Positions 33,180-40,814 of a stretch of DNA of 64,000 bases are shown piece after piece. A model generated the notes under the pieces. It searched no databases, was not told the DNA's origin, and was given only the letters and a program-made list of their open reading frames with translations. Position numbers and translations under genes: made by a program. Source of the DNA: Fusobacterium ulcerans (GTDB taxonomy: Bacteria > Fusobacteriota > Fusobacteriia > Fusobacteriales > Fusobacteriaceae). The DNA lies in NCBI RefSeq assembly GCF_003019675.1, contig NZ_CP028105.1, positions 1,876,282 through 1,940,281 on the forward strand. The letters run 5' to 3'. Each line of letters starts with the position of its first letter. Position 1 is the stretch's first letter.

Positions 33180-33840
33180 TTTTATGGATGTAGAACTTGA
33201 ATTAATGTATATAATAGTTAATTATGGGTTGGGAAGTAAAATAATTAAATATGCAAAAAAATTTGGAGTGACAGGAAGTACAATATGCTTGGGGATAGGA
33301 ACAATAAAAAATTCCTTCTTAGAATTTCTTGCAATTAATGAGTCTAGAAAAGAGATTATATTAATGGCTGGAGAAAGGAAGATAATTTATTCAACAATGG
33401 AGGAATTGAATAAAAAGTTTTCTTTTGATAAACCAAATAAAGGAGTTGCATTTACTGTTCCTGTAAAAGAAGCAATAGGTGTTAGAGGGCTGAAAGAAAT
33501 TAATTATAATCCTGAAGAAAGTAGAGGTGTAGAAAAATCTATGTATAATCTTATAGTTGTTATTGTTGAAAAAGGTAATGGAGAACATGTTGTTGAAGCT
33601 GCAAATAAGGCAGGGTCAAGGGGAGCTACAGTTATCAATGGAAGAGGCTCTGGGATACAGGAAACAAGCAAGCTTTTTGCTATGGATATAGAGCCAGAAA
33701 AAGAAATTGTAATGATTATTTCTCAAAGTTCTTTGACTGAAAAGATTGTTTCTTCAATAAGAAAAGATCTTAATATAGATGAGCCTGGAAGAGGAGTTAT
33801 TTTTGTTCAGGAAGTTAATAAAGCTTGTGGGCTATATTAA
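33169..33840 (+). CDS. Tandem PII-like signalling protein coupled to the DUF1538 carrier
   Basis: A 223-residue soluble protein made of two PII-like domains. The first (about residues 8-105) has YGLGSKIIKYAKKFGVTGST, GTIKNSFLEFLAI, KEIILM and DKPNKGVAF. The second (about 124-223) has KGNGEHVVEAANKAGSRGAT, NGRGSG, KEIVMI and DEPGRGVIF. The second keeps the glycine-rich nucleotide-pocket signature better than the first. PII proteins bind ATP, ADP and small effectors and gate membrane partners such as AmtB or SbtA. The 11-base overlap with the DUF1538 gene suggests this one gates that protein. The fused two-domain form differs from the usual single-domain trimer. Confidence 0.85.
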   Translation: MQNDFMDVELELMYIIVNYGLGSKIIKYAKKFGVTGSTICLGIGTIKNSFLEFLAINESRKEIILMAGERKIIYSTMEELNKKFSFDKPNKGVAFTVPVKEAIGVRGLKEINYNPEESRGVEKSMYNLIVVIVEKGNGEHVVEAANKAGSRGATVINGRGSGIQETSKLFAMDIEPEKEIVMIISQSSLTEKIVSSIRKDLNIDEPGRGVIFVQEVNKACGLY

Positions 33841-33867
33841 AATTGATTAATTTAATTTAAATTAAAA

Positions 33868-33902
33868 TAAAAAAATGAGGCTGGTCTTTTTGACCAGCCT
33901 CA
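33868..33902. terminator. Bidirectional terminator after the PII-like gene
   Basis: An 11-bp stem TGAGGCTGGTC / GACCAGCCTCA with a TTTTT loop. The A-run before it gives a strong T-tract in the minus direction for the lipoprotein gene. In the plus direction the U-tract is weak. Confidence 0.8.
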
Positions 33903-33908
33903 AATGTT

Positions 33909-34103
33909 CTACTTAGTTTTTTCAGATATAATAGCACCAGAAGCTGCTCCAACACCAGCACCAACAATAGTACCAGTATTACCACCTATTATATGCCCAG
34001 CTACAGCACCAACTGCTGCACCAGTAGCTATATGTTTTTCAGTACGAGTACATCCTGCAAATACTATAGCTAATACAGCTGCTATTAAAAAAGTCTTTTT
34101 CAT
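33909..34103 (-). CDS. Small glycine-zipper lipoprotein
   Basis: A 64-residue protein with a lipoprotein signal peptide (lipidated Cys18 in VFAGC). The mature part is almost all a glycine zipper with GXXXG spacing (TGAAVGAVAGHIIGGNTGTIVGAGVGAASGA). Such segments pack helix to helix in membranes, as in OsmB and related outer-membrane lipoproteins. ATG follows AAAGGAGGG. The proline- and alanine-rich frame on the opposite strand is its antisense shadow. Confidence 0.8.
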   Translation of the reverse strand: MKKTFLIAAVLAIVFAGCTRTEKHIATGAAVGAVAGHIIGGNTGTIVGAGVGAASGAIISEKTK

Positions 34104-34180
34104 TTTTATCCCTCCTTTTTATAATGAAAATAAAATGCTCTTCTCATTAAGAGATATACAAAAAAATTAAACTAATCCTT

Positions 34181-34492
34181 CTATAATTTAATGATAACAT
34201 ATTTTTTACCTTTATAGGTAATATTTTCTTGAATTTTTTTATTTATTTTTTCAAATTTTCTGTGAGTATATTTTCTGGCATGCTTTGGAGGATAGTCCTC
34301 AAAGGTTCTGGAAGCCATAAGAGCAATAGTGAGATCCAGTTCAGCTTTATCTGGAGTTACAAGATAATCTTCTCCAGCAAAAGAGAAAAGTATACCTGGG
34401 TACATATGGTCGCTTTTTATTGATTTAAAGTTAAAAGTTTTTCCTGTTTGATTTACAAGAAACTGTCCAAGAGCGTTTATTCTATCTATCAT
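34181..34492 (-). CDS. Conserved-looking protein of unknown function, 103 residues
   Basis: A 103-residue soluble protein with no recognised motif. It has a folded look, with an aromatic and Gly pattern in SIKSDHMYPGILFSFAGEDYLVTPDKAELDLTIALMASR and a basic C-terminal third (PPKHARKYTHRKFEKINKKI). Its ATG overlaps the stop of the flavoredoxin gene by four bases, so the two are translationally coupled and probably linked in function. I cannot name a family. Confidence 0.6.
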   Translation of the reverse strand: MIDRINALGQFLVNQTGKTFNFKSIKSDHMYPGILFSFAGEDYLVTPDKAELDLTIALMASRTFEDYPPKHARKYTHRKFEKINKKIQENITYKGKKYVIIKL

Positions 34493-35151
34493 TTGTTTTT
34501 CACCTTCTTTTTTCCTGTTTGAGTTTTTTTATTTTTTACTGATGGAGCACCAGTTTTTTTAGAAGCAGCTTTTTTTTCAATAGTTTTCTTTTTAGCAACA
34601 GAATAACCGAAGCTTCCAATAGCTTCTTTAGGCATTGGGAAATATTCTCCATGAGAATAACTTATGAGGTTTGCCCATTCAAAATGAATTTTTTCATTTT
34701 CATCAAGGAGTTTTGAATCTATATGAGAACAAAGAACTTCTGCAAGGAAAAGGTCATGTGTTCCAAGAGGAATTATATCTTTTACTTTACACTCTATATT
34801 TATAGGGCATTCATCAATATATGGACTTTTTACTTCTCTCCCTTCCTTCATAGTAAATTTCATTTCCTCTATTTTGTTGTTGGTTCTTCCTGAACGAACA
34901 CCACAGTAGTCAGTCTCTCTAGTCAGTTTTCTTGTAGGAAGATTTACAGTAAATTCCATAGTTTCTTTTATATATTCATATGAAAGTCTTTCAGGTCTGA
35001 TAGATATAGACAGCATAGGAGGTTTTGTACAAATAGTTCCAGTCCATGCTACAGTGAAAACATTTTCTTTACCTTCGGAATTTCTGCTGGTAATAAGGAC
35101 CACAGGAACAGGGTTAAGCACAACGCTGCCCTTAAATAGGTTTTTTTTCAT
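34489..35151 (-). CDS. Flavoredoxin / flavin reductase-like FMN-binding protein with Lys-rich tail
   Basis: A 220-residue protein. The first about 185 residues are the flavin reductase-like split barrel of the flavoredoxin type: GSVVLNPVPVVLITSR, NVFTVAWTGTICTKPPMLSISIRPERLSYEYI, EFTVNLP and DYCGVRSGR. Relatives carry FMN and pass electrons in anaerobic metabolism. The last about 35 residues (from VAKKKTIEKKAASKK on) are a lysine-rich, probably unstructured tail not seen in the basic family. It may bind RNA, DNA or an acidic partner. It is co-transcribed with the 103-residue gene and divergent from minC. Confidence 0.8.
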   Translation of the reverse strand: MKKNLFKGSVVLNPVPVVLITSRNSEGKENVFTVAWTGTICTKPPMLSISIRPERLSYEYIKETMEFTVNLPTRKLTRETDYCGVRSGRTNNKIEEMKFTMKEGREVKSPYIDECPINIECKVKDIIPLGTHDLFLAEVLCSHIDSKLLDENEKIHFEWANLISYSHGEYFPMPKEAIGSFGYSVAKKKTIEKKAASKKTGAPSVKNKKTQTGKKKVKNK

Positions 35152-35237
35152 GGGATATCCTTTCTTTATTTAATTCATTTTTAGAAAATTATAACATTTT
35201 TTCTCGATTGGTACAAATAATAAAATAAGGATTGTTG

Positions 35238-35266
35238 TTGCTTATAAAAAAACCATATGATATACT
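35238..35266 (+). promoter_or_regulatory. Promoter of the min operon
   Basis: TTGCTT and TATACT (5/6) are separated by 17 bases, about 35 bases before the minC start. Confidence 0.6.
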
Positions 35267-35300
35267 AAGATTATAAAGTTGAGTGAAAAAGGTGAAACTT

Positions 35301-35963
35301 ATGAATAATTATGTTATTTTAAAAGGGAAAAAAGACAGATTAGTGATACACTTAAATTCAGAAGTAGATTTTTTGACTCTTAGAGACAGCTTGGTCGAAA
35401 AAGTAAGAGAAGCTAGGAATTTTATTGGAAATGTTCAGCTGGCTATTGAATTTAGCAATAGAATATTATCAGAATTAGAGGAAAATGTACTAATTGATCT
35501 AATAAAATTAAATAGTGATATTAATATCACTTATGTATTTTCTGAAAGTGGACCTGAAAAAAAAGATAAGATAAAGTTTTTTAAAGCTGTGACAGAAGAA
35601 GGGCCTACAAAGTTTTTTAAAGGGACCTTGAGATCTGGGAGTAAGCTGGAATATGATGGAAATATAGTAATCTTAGGGGATGTAAATCCAGGGGCATTAG
35701 TTAGGGCCAGAGGAAATGTAATCGTTCTGGGATATTTGAATGGTACTATTTATGCTGGACTAGATGAAGATTCAGATGCTTTTATAGGTGCTAATTTTAT
35801 GAATCCTATCCAGATGGTAATCGGTGCAGTTACTGCAAAGCCTATGCAAAAAGAGATTCTTGATACCAACAAGATAGACAGAAAAGGCGGATTCAAAATA
35901 GCTTACATCAGAAACAATGAAATATTTATCGAAGATTTTAGTACACGTTCATTTTGTGAATAA
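35301..35963 (+). CDS. minC: Septum site-determining protein MinC
   Basis: A 220-residue inhibitor of FtsZ ring assembly. The C-terminal beta-helix domain is clear: FFKGTLRSGSKLEYDGNIVILGDVNPGALVRARGNVIVLGYLNGTIYAG, ending in the region that binds MinD. The N-terminal half (from about residue 1 to 95) is the FtsZ-binding domain and is diverged, as is usual. I use the ATG at 35301, which follows AAGGTGA; the upstream GTG at 35283 has no ribosome site. First gene of minCDE. Confidence 0.93.
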   Translation: MNNYVILKGKKDRLVIHLNSEVDFLTLRDSLVEKVREARNFIGNVQLAIEFSNRILSELEENVLIDLIKLNSDINITYVFSESGPEKKDKIKFFKAVTEEGPTKFFKGTLRSGSKLEYDGNIVILGDVNPGALVRARGNVIVLGYLNGTIYAGLDEDSDAFIGANFMNPIQMVIGAVTAKPMQKEILDTNKIDRKGGFKIAYIRNNEIFIEDFSTRSFCE

Positions 35964-35992
35964 CCAAAAATTTATGTTGGGAGTGGATTAAG

Positions 35993-36784
35993 ATGGCAAA
36001 GGTGTTTGTAGTTACATCAGGAAAAGGAGGAGTAGGAAAAACTACTACTACTGCTAACCTTGGAGCTGGATTGGCTCTTAAAGGGAATAAAGTACTTTTA
36101 ATAGATACTGATATTGGGTTAAGAAATCTTGATGTTGTAATAGGACTTGAAAATAGAATAGTATATGATCTGGTTGATGTTATAGAAGGGAGATGCAGAA
36201 TAGCACAGGCTCTTATCAAAGATAAAAGATGTTCTAATTTATGTCTTCTGCCAGCTGCACAGATCAGAGATAAAAATGATATTAATGGTGATCAGATGAA
36301 AACTCTGATAGAAGCCTTGAGAAAAGATTTTGATTATATAATAATAGACTGCCCTGCTGGAATAGAACAGGGATTTAAAAATGCAATAGCAGCAGCAGAT
36401 GAAGCTATTGTAGTTACAACTCCAGAGATATCTGCTACAAGAGATGCAGATAGAATAATAGGATTATTAGAAGCTAATGACATAAGAAGTCCAAAGCTTA
36501 TAATAAATCGTATAAAAATGGATATGGTAAAAGCTGGAAATATGCTTGGAGTAGAAGATATATTGGATATTCTTGCAATACCACTGCTTGGAGTTATACC
36601 TGATGATGAAAATATAGTTATATCAACAAATAAAGGAGAACCTTTAGTATATAAAGGAGAATCTCTGGCAGCAGAAGCATACAGAAATGTTGTAGGAAGA
36701 ATGACAGGGAAAGATGTTCCTTTCCTTAATCTAGATGTGAAACATGGATTTTTTGATAAACTAAAAATGGTTTTTGGAAAGTAG
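35993..36784 (+). CDS. minD: Septum site-determining protein MinD
   Basis: A 263-residue membrane-binding ATPase that positions MinC. The deviant Walker A is GKGGVGKTT with Lys11 and Lys16; IDTDIGLRNLD and IIIDCPAG are the switch regions. The last residues (GFFDKLKMVFGK) form the amphipathic membrane-targeting helix. ATG follows GGGAGTGG. It precedes minE by only a few bases. Confidence 0.97.
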   Translation: MAKVFVVTSGKGGVGKTTTTANLGAGLALKGNKVLLIDTDIGLRNLDVVIGLENRIVYDLVDVIEGRCRIAQALIKDKRCSNLCLLPAAQIRDKNDINGDQMKTLIEALRKDFDYIIIDCPAGIEQGFKNAIAAADEAIVVTTPEISATRDADRIIGLLEANDIRSPKLIINRIKMDMVKAGNMLGVEDILDILAIPLLGVIPDDENIVISTNKGEPLVYKGESLAAEAYRNVVGRMTGKDVPFLNLDVKHGFFDKLKMVFGK

Positions 36785-36791
36785 GTGTGTT

Positions 36792-37061
36792 ATGGGAATT
36801 TTTGATTTTTTTAAAAAAAGTGATAATCAATCTAAAAATATTGCCAAGGACAGACTGAAATTGGTTCTGATCCATGATAGAGCGATGCTTCCTTCTGGTG
36901 TGCTTGAAGATATGAAAGATGATATAATAGCTGCAATATCTAAATATGTGGATATTGATAGAGACAGTCTGAACATAGAAGTGGCTCAAAGTCCTGAAAA
37001 TAAAAGAAGAACGACTTTGATAGCTAATATACCATTGATAATAAAAAAAGATGGAGAATAA
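36792..37061 (+). CDS. minE: Cell division topological specificity factor MinE
   Basis: An 89-residue protein that stimulates MinD ATPase and drives MinD off the membrane. It begins MGIFDFFKK, the membrane-touching N-terminus, then AKDRLKLVLIHDRA, the MinD-contacting helix/strand, and the dimerising strands LNIEVAQ ... TTLIANIPL. An in-frame ATG inside the end of minD (36774) would add six unlikely residues; I use 36792, which follows TAGGTG. The presence of MinE means the oscillating form of the Min system. Confidence 0.94.
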   Translation: MGIFDFFKKSDNQSKNIAKDRLKLVLIHDRAMLPSGVLEDMKDDIIAAISKYVDIDRDSLNIEVAQSPENKRRTTLIANIPLIIKKDGE

Positions 37062-37078
37062 AAACTAATATAAAAGAG

Positions 37079-37141
37079 ATAAGAGATTGAATAAAAAGCT
37101 AAAATTATTTTTTGGCTTAGAAATCAATCTCTTATTATTTT
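37079..37141. terminator. Terminator between minE and the porin gene
   Basis: A 12-bp stem ATAAGAGATTGA (37079-37090) / TCAATCTCTTAT (37124-37135), with an AAGC/GCTT inner hairpin, is followed by TATTTTT. Confidence 0.8.
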
Positions 37142-37173
37142 TCAGAATATTTTTTATGGCAAAATTATATTAA

Positions 37174-38256
37174 TTAGAATACAGTAGTCATTCCTACAGT
37201 AACAGTAGGCTGCCATCTCCAATGACTTGCTGATTTTTCAGATTCTATTGCCCAGTTTCTGTATTCTGCTCCAGCTATAGCATATACACTGAAAGCAGGA
37301 GTGACTTGATAAGTTCCTTGGATTCCAGGATAAGCATATAGAGAGTAAGCTGATTTTTGGCTATCTTCATTTTCGTGTCCATAAAGTTTATATTGGCTCC
37401 AGTTGTACTGGTCATATCCACCTTCAAATACAAAGTCCAGCATGAAGTTTTCACTGCTGTTAGTATAAAGATTTGTTACATTATATAAATATGCTTCTAC
37501 ATCAACAGTGAAATCTTTATCTTTTTCCTTTCTTCCACTATCAAATCCATATTTTTTACCTAAGAAGTTTTGTTGAGCAAAAATATTTAATTCAAAAGCA
37601 AAATTCAAAGGCAATTCAGTCATTGATTCTAGATTAATTCCTATTTTATTAGCATATTCATCATCATTTGAATCTGCCCATTCATATTCATATTTTGGCC
37701 CAATAGTGAAATCTGTAGTTTTGATATAATCATTGTTGAACATATATTCAGCTAAATTAAATCCAGCCCAGTACTCTATTTTTTGAGTTTCATCGGCACT
37801 TACATTTTCATATTCTATTCTAGATACAAATTCTACTTTAGAATCTCCAATAGTTCCATGATTATAGAAATAATCTAATTTTATTTCATTTCCATCTTCA
37901 CCTTTTTGCTTTGGATTGTCTGAGCCATGATTCCAGTCAGAGAATGATTTAACTTCAAATGCAAAAGATTGATTTTCAGTCATTTGAATATCTCCAGAGA
38001 GATTGAGTTCAGTATAGTTATTCTTAACCTCATTGTTCCTGTAATTTAGTTCCTCTGCTTTTCCATAGAATCTAGTTTCCAGATTCAATACTCCATTAGG
38101 TCTAAATCCTTCTGCTCTGTCTCTGTAGACAATAACTTCTTTTTCAATTACTTGTACAGGAGCCTCTTCAACTACAATAGGAGCTGGAACAACTTCTTTT
38201 GCAGATGCAGATGCTGCAACAAGTAAAGAACCTAGTAAAAGGGATAATTTTCTCAT
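37174..38256 (-). CDS. fomA: FomA-family major outer-membrane porin
   Basis: A 360-residue outer-membrane beta-barrel. The signal peptide ends ASASA. A proline/valine stretch (PAPIVVEEAPVQVIEKEVIVYRDR) then RPNGVLNLETRFYG closely match the N-terminus of fusobacterial FomA. Alternating hydrophobic strands with acidic loops follow, and the protein ends in Phe (VGMTTVF), the signal for barrel insertion. FomA-type porins are abundant diffusion channels and adhesins. I use the name at family level; several paralogues are usual in one genome. ATG follows AAAGGAG. Confidence 0.88.
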   Translation of the reverse strand: MRKLSLLLGSLLVAASASAKEVVPAPIVVEEAPVQVIEKEVIVYRDRAEGFRPNGVLNLETRFYGKAEELNYRNNEVKNNYTELNLSGDIQMTENQSFAFEVKSFSDWNHGSDNPKQKGEDGNEIKLDYFYNHGTIGDSKVEFVSRIEYENVSADETQKIEYWAGFNLAEYMFNNDYIKTTDFTIGPKYEYEWADSNDDEYANKIGINLESMTELPLNFAFELNIFAQQNFLGKKYGFDSGRKEKDKDFTVDVEAYLYNVTNLYTNSSENFMLDFVFEGGYDQYNWSQYKLYGHENEDSQKSAYSLYAYPGIQGTYQVTPAFSVYAIAGAEYRNWAIESEKSASHWRWQPTVTVGMTTVF

Positions 38257-38387
38257 TTATGTTTCTCCTTTCAAAATATTTGGTTGCAATAATAAAAATG
38301 TTATCATTTTTTAAGAATAAAGTAAAATTCAATAAAATTCTAATAACTATTCAAAAAATTTATAATACAAATATTTTGAAAATAAAA

Positions 38388-38421
38388 TTAAAAAATGGAT
38401 ACATCTTTGACATCCATTTTT
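38388..38421 (-). terminator. Terminator of the glycosyltransferase gene
   Basis: AAAAATGGAT (38391-38400) / ATCCATTTTT (38412-38421) forms a 10-bp stem. On the minus strand it ends in a T-run just after the stop codon. Confidence 0.8.
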
Positions 38422-38429
38422 TTAATTCT

Positions 38430-39905
38430 TTAATTACTATATAGATAATAAGCTCTATTATTGTAAAGAAGTTTAAATTTATTATTTTCTTCAATTTCGT
38501 CTTTATATTTTTCTCTGCTCACTATAAATATTTTTCTATTTTTTGGAATCTTGGAAATAATATCTTTATTTTCAAGATCTTCTATATTTTTATTTACTTC
38601 ATAAGAGATATTCAGAAAATCAGAGAACTTATAGGTAATTATTTTGTTGTTGGTATTTTGAATAAGTTGAACTATATTTTTCAAGGTAAATTCATCATTA
38701 TACTTTGTGAGTAAAAATGGAAAAGTCAAATAGAGAACAAGGGTAGTTCCTATCAGATACTTTATACATTTCTCTCTATTTTTTTCTTTATTGAATAATA
38801 TGTCAAGGAGCAAAGGAATTATTAAAAGAACCTCTGTTATTTTTATGAAAATATTTCCAATTTTACTATATTTAATTCTCTCCATAAAGGTAAAACCTAA
38901 AACAACAAACCCAGTATAAAGAGGAAGAAGATATATTTCCAGCTTACCACTTACAAAAGAGAAGAATATCAATGGAACTACACTCCATGCAAATCCAATT
39001 TTTTCAATCAGTGACCATGAGAAATATTTTCTTATATTTTTTAAATAATATATGAAAGCTCCAAGATAGATTATTCCATATGGATAAAGTATCAATGGCA
39101 GCCTTACAAGATAAAAATATAGTGGTCTTGAATGAGTTTTTGCTTTTACCATTCTTCCTAGGGTCTCTTGACCTAGGAGAAGAGAAATATATTCTTTTCC
39201 ATCAGGTTGTATATATATTCCATAAAACCAGATTCCTAAGATTACCAGTATCAGTAATATTCCTCTAAAAAAATGAATTTTTTTGAGGAATGACAGATTT
39301 TTTTCAAGAACAAGAAAAGTCAGAATAACTAGAATAGGAATAATAAATCCTGCTCCTCCTTTTGTAAGGACAGCAATACCTATACTCGTATACATGACAA
39401 TAAGTTTTATTATTCTTGGTTTATTATTATTGATATATGTAGTAAAAAAGAGATAGAGAGCTAATGAAATGAAAAAACTCATAAGCATATCCATTCTTAA
39501 AAAAACTGATATTCCTGTAAAATATGGAATAGTCATTAAGATTAAAGTGATAAAAAATCCAAATTTTTCATCTTTTAATTTTGTAAAAAGTTTGAAAGAT
39601 AAAATTGATATCCCAAAAGATGGAAGAAGACTTCCGAATAAAAGAGATAATGAAAAAAACATATTACTGAAATATGTTTTAAAAAATATTAATATCCAAA
39701 AATACAGTGGGGGCTTGTCTGGGTAAAGTTCAGAAAAGTATTTTAATATGAGATAATTTTTAGCTTTTATCATATCTTCAGTTATCACAAAATATTTAAG
39801 TTCATTTCTGGCATCTGGATATCTGAGAAAAACTAAAGGAATGAAAATGATAAGATAGATAAGAATAATAAAAATATATTGTTTTTTATGAGATTTCTTT
39901 TCCAT
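38430..39905 (-). CDS. ArnT-like membrane glycosyltransferase (PMT/GT83 superfamily)
   Basis: A 491-residue integral membrane protein with about eleven spans. The N-terminal part has the catalytic-loop pattern YPDARNELKYFVITEDM and the hallmark YPDKPPLYFW, then RMDMLMSFFISLALYLFF and TKGGAGFIIPILV. ArnT-type enzymes move a sugar from a polyprenyl phosphate carrier onto lipid A or another envelope acceptor. Here the donor and acceptor are unknown; lipooligosaccharide modification is the likely setting. The soluble C-terminal part is diverged. It lies between the porin gene and a phosphatase gene on the same strand. Confidence 0.85.
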   Translation of the reverse strand: MEKKSHKKQYIFIILIYLIIFIPLVFLRYPDARNELKYFVITEDMIKAKNYLILKYFSELYPDKPPLYFWILIFFKTYFSNMFFSLSLLFGSLLPSFGISILSFKLFTKLKDEKFGFFITLILMTIPYFTGISVFLRMDMLMSFFISLALYLFFTTYINNNKPRIIKLIVMYTSIGIAVLTKGGAGFIIPILVILTFLVLEKNLSFLKKIHFFRGILLILVILGIWFYGIYIQPDGKEYISLLLGQETLGRMVKAKTHSRPLYFYLVRLPLILYPYGIIYLGAFIYYLKNIRKYFSWSLIEKIGFAWSVVPLIFFSFVSGKLEIYLLPLYTGFVVLGFTFMERIKYSKIGNIFIKITEVLLIIPLLLDILFNKEKNREKCIKYLIGTTLVLYLTFPFLLTKYNDEFTLKNIVQLIQNTNNKIITYKFSDFLNISYEVNKNIEDLENKDIISKIPKNRKIFIVSREKYKDEIEENNKFKLLYNNRAYYLYSN

Positions 39906-39954
39906 ATTTCCTCCAAAATAAAAGATTTATATGGAAAAGTATCTCATATCAAGG

Positions 39955-40767
39955 TTAATTTTTAGTAAAAATAAATTTATTTATAAGTTCTGCCATTCCA
40001 CCTTCATCATTAGATGAAACAACAAAATCCACAATTTCTTTTATTTCAGGCTGAGCATTTGCAACAGCAACAGAAGTCCCAGCAGCTTTAAGCATTGGAA
40101 GATCATTGAATGAATCTCCAGCTGCAATTACCTCTTCTATTTTTATTCCCAAAATATCAGCTAATTTTTTTACAGCAGTTCCTTTATCTACACCTAGCTT
40201 TGTTACTTCAAGGAAGAAAGGTTTTGATATAGCTATGCTGTATTTGTTTCCATATTCTTTTTTTAATTCCTCTTCTACTTTTTTAAGGTATGAAGGTTCT
40301 TCCAGAAGCATACATTTTACAGCATCTCTATCTACAGTTTTTTTAAAATCTTCAACTTTTTTGTGATTCATTTTAGTAAGATTTACTTCTACATCTATAT
40401 ATTCACTATCAGTTTCAGAGATTATTTCATCGTTTATGTATGTAAGAATATGAGTATTGTGTTTTTTACTGAAATCATACATCAAATGGATATCCTCTTT
40501 AGTCAGTGTCTCTTCAGTGATATTTTTTCCTGTGCTGCACTCTGTAATAATAGAGCCGTTAAAAGAAAGTATATAGCTTCCATAATCAGCAAGCTTTAAT
40601 TCCTGAGCAAGTTCTTTCATAGCAAAAGTAGGTCTTCCAGAAGCAAGAATAAATTTTATTCCAGCTTTCTGAGCCTTCATTATAGCTTCTTTATCTATAG
40701 GAGATACCTGCTTTTTAGAGTTCAAAAGAGTATCATCTAAATCTGTAACTATCATTTTATATTTCAC
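39955..40767 (-). CDS. Cof-type HAD-superfamily sugar phosphatase
   Basis: A 270-residue HAD phosphatase of the Cof/YidA type. Motif I is TDLDDTLLNS with the nucleophile Asp. Motif II is the Ser/Thr of ILASGRPTF, and motif IV is AAGDSFNDLPMLKAAG with the metal-binding acids. A cap domain lies between. Such enzymes hydrolyse sugar phosphates or flavin/pyridoxal phosphates with broad specificity. It is a single gene on the minus strand. Confidence 0.9.
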   Translation of the reverse strand: MKYKMIVTDLDDTLLNSKKQVSPIDKEAIMKAQKAGIKFILASGRPTFAMKELAQELKLADYGSYILSFNGSIITECSTGKNITEETLTKEDIHLMYDFSKKHNTHILTYINDEIISETDSEYIDVEVNLTKMNHKKVEDFKKTVDRDAVKCMLLEEPSYLKKVEEELKKEYGNKYSIAISKPFFLEVTKLGVDKGTAVKKLADILGIKIEEVIAAGDSFNDLPMLKAAGTSVAVANAQPEIKEIVDFVVSSNDEGGMAELINKFIFTKN

Positions 40768-40814
40768 AATAATCCTCCGTAAAAAGTTCTTTCATAATTA
40801 TAGCAACAGGAAGA

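Noticed and set aside
33904-34170. Proline/alanine-rich plus-strand frame
   Set aside because: It is the antisense of the glycine-zipper lipoprotein gene, which has a signal peptide, lipobox and ribosome site.
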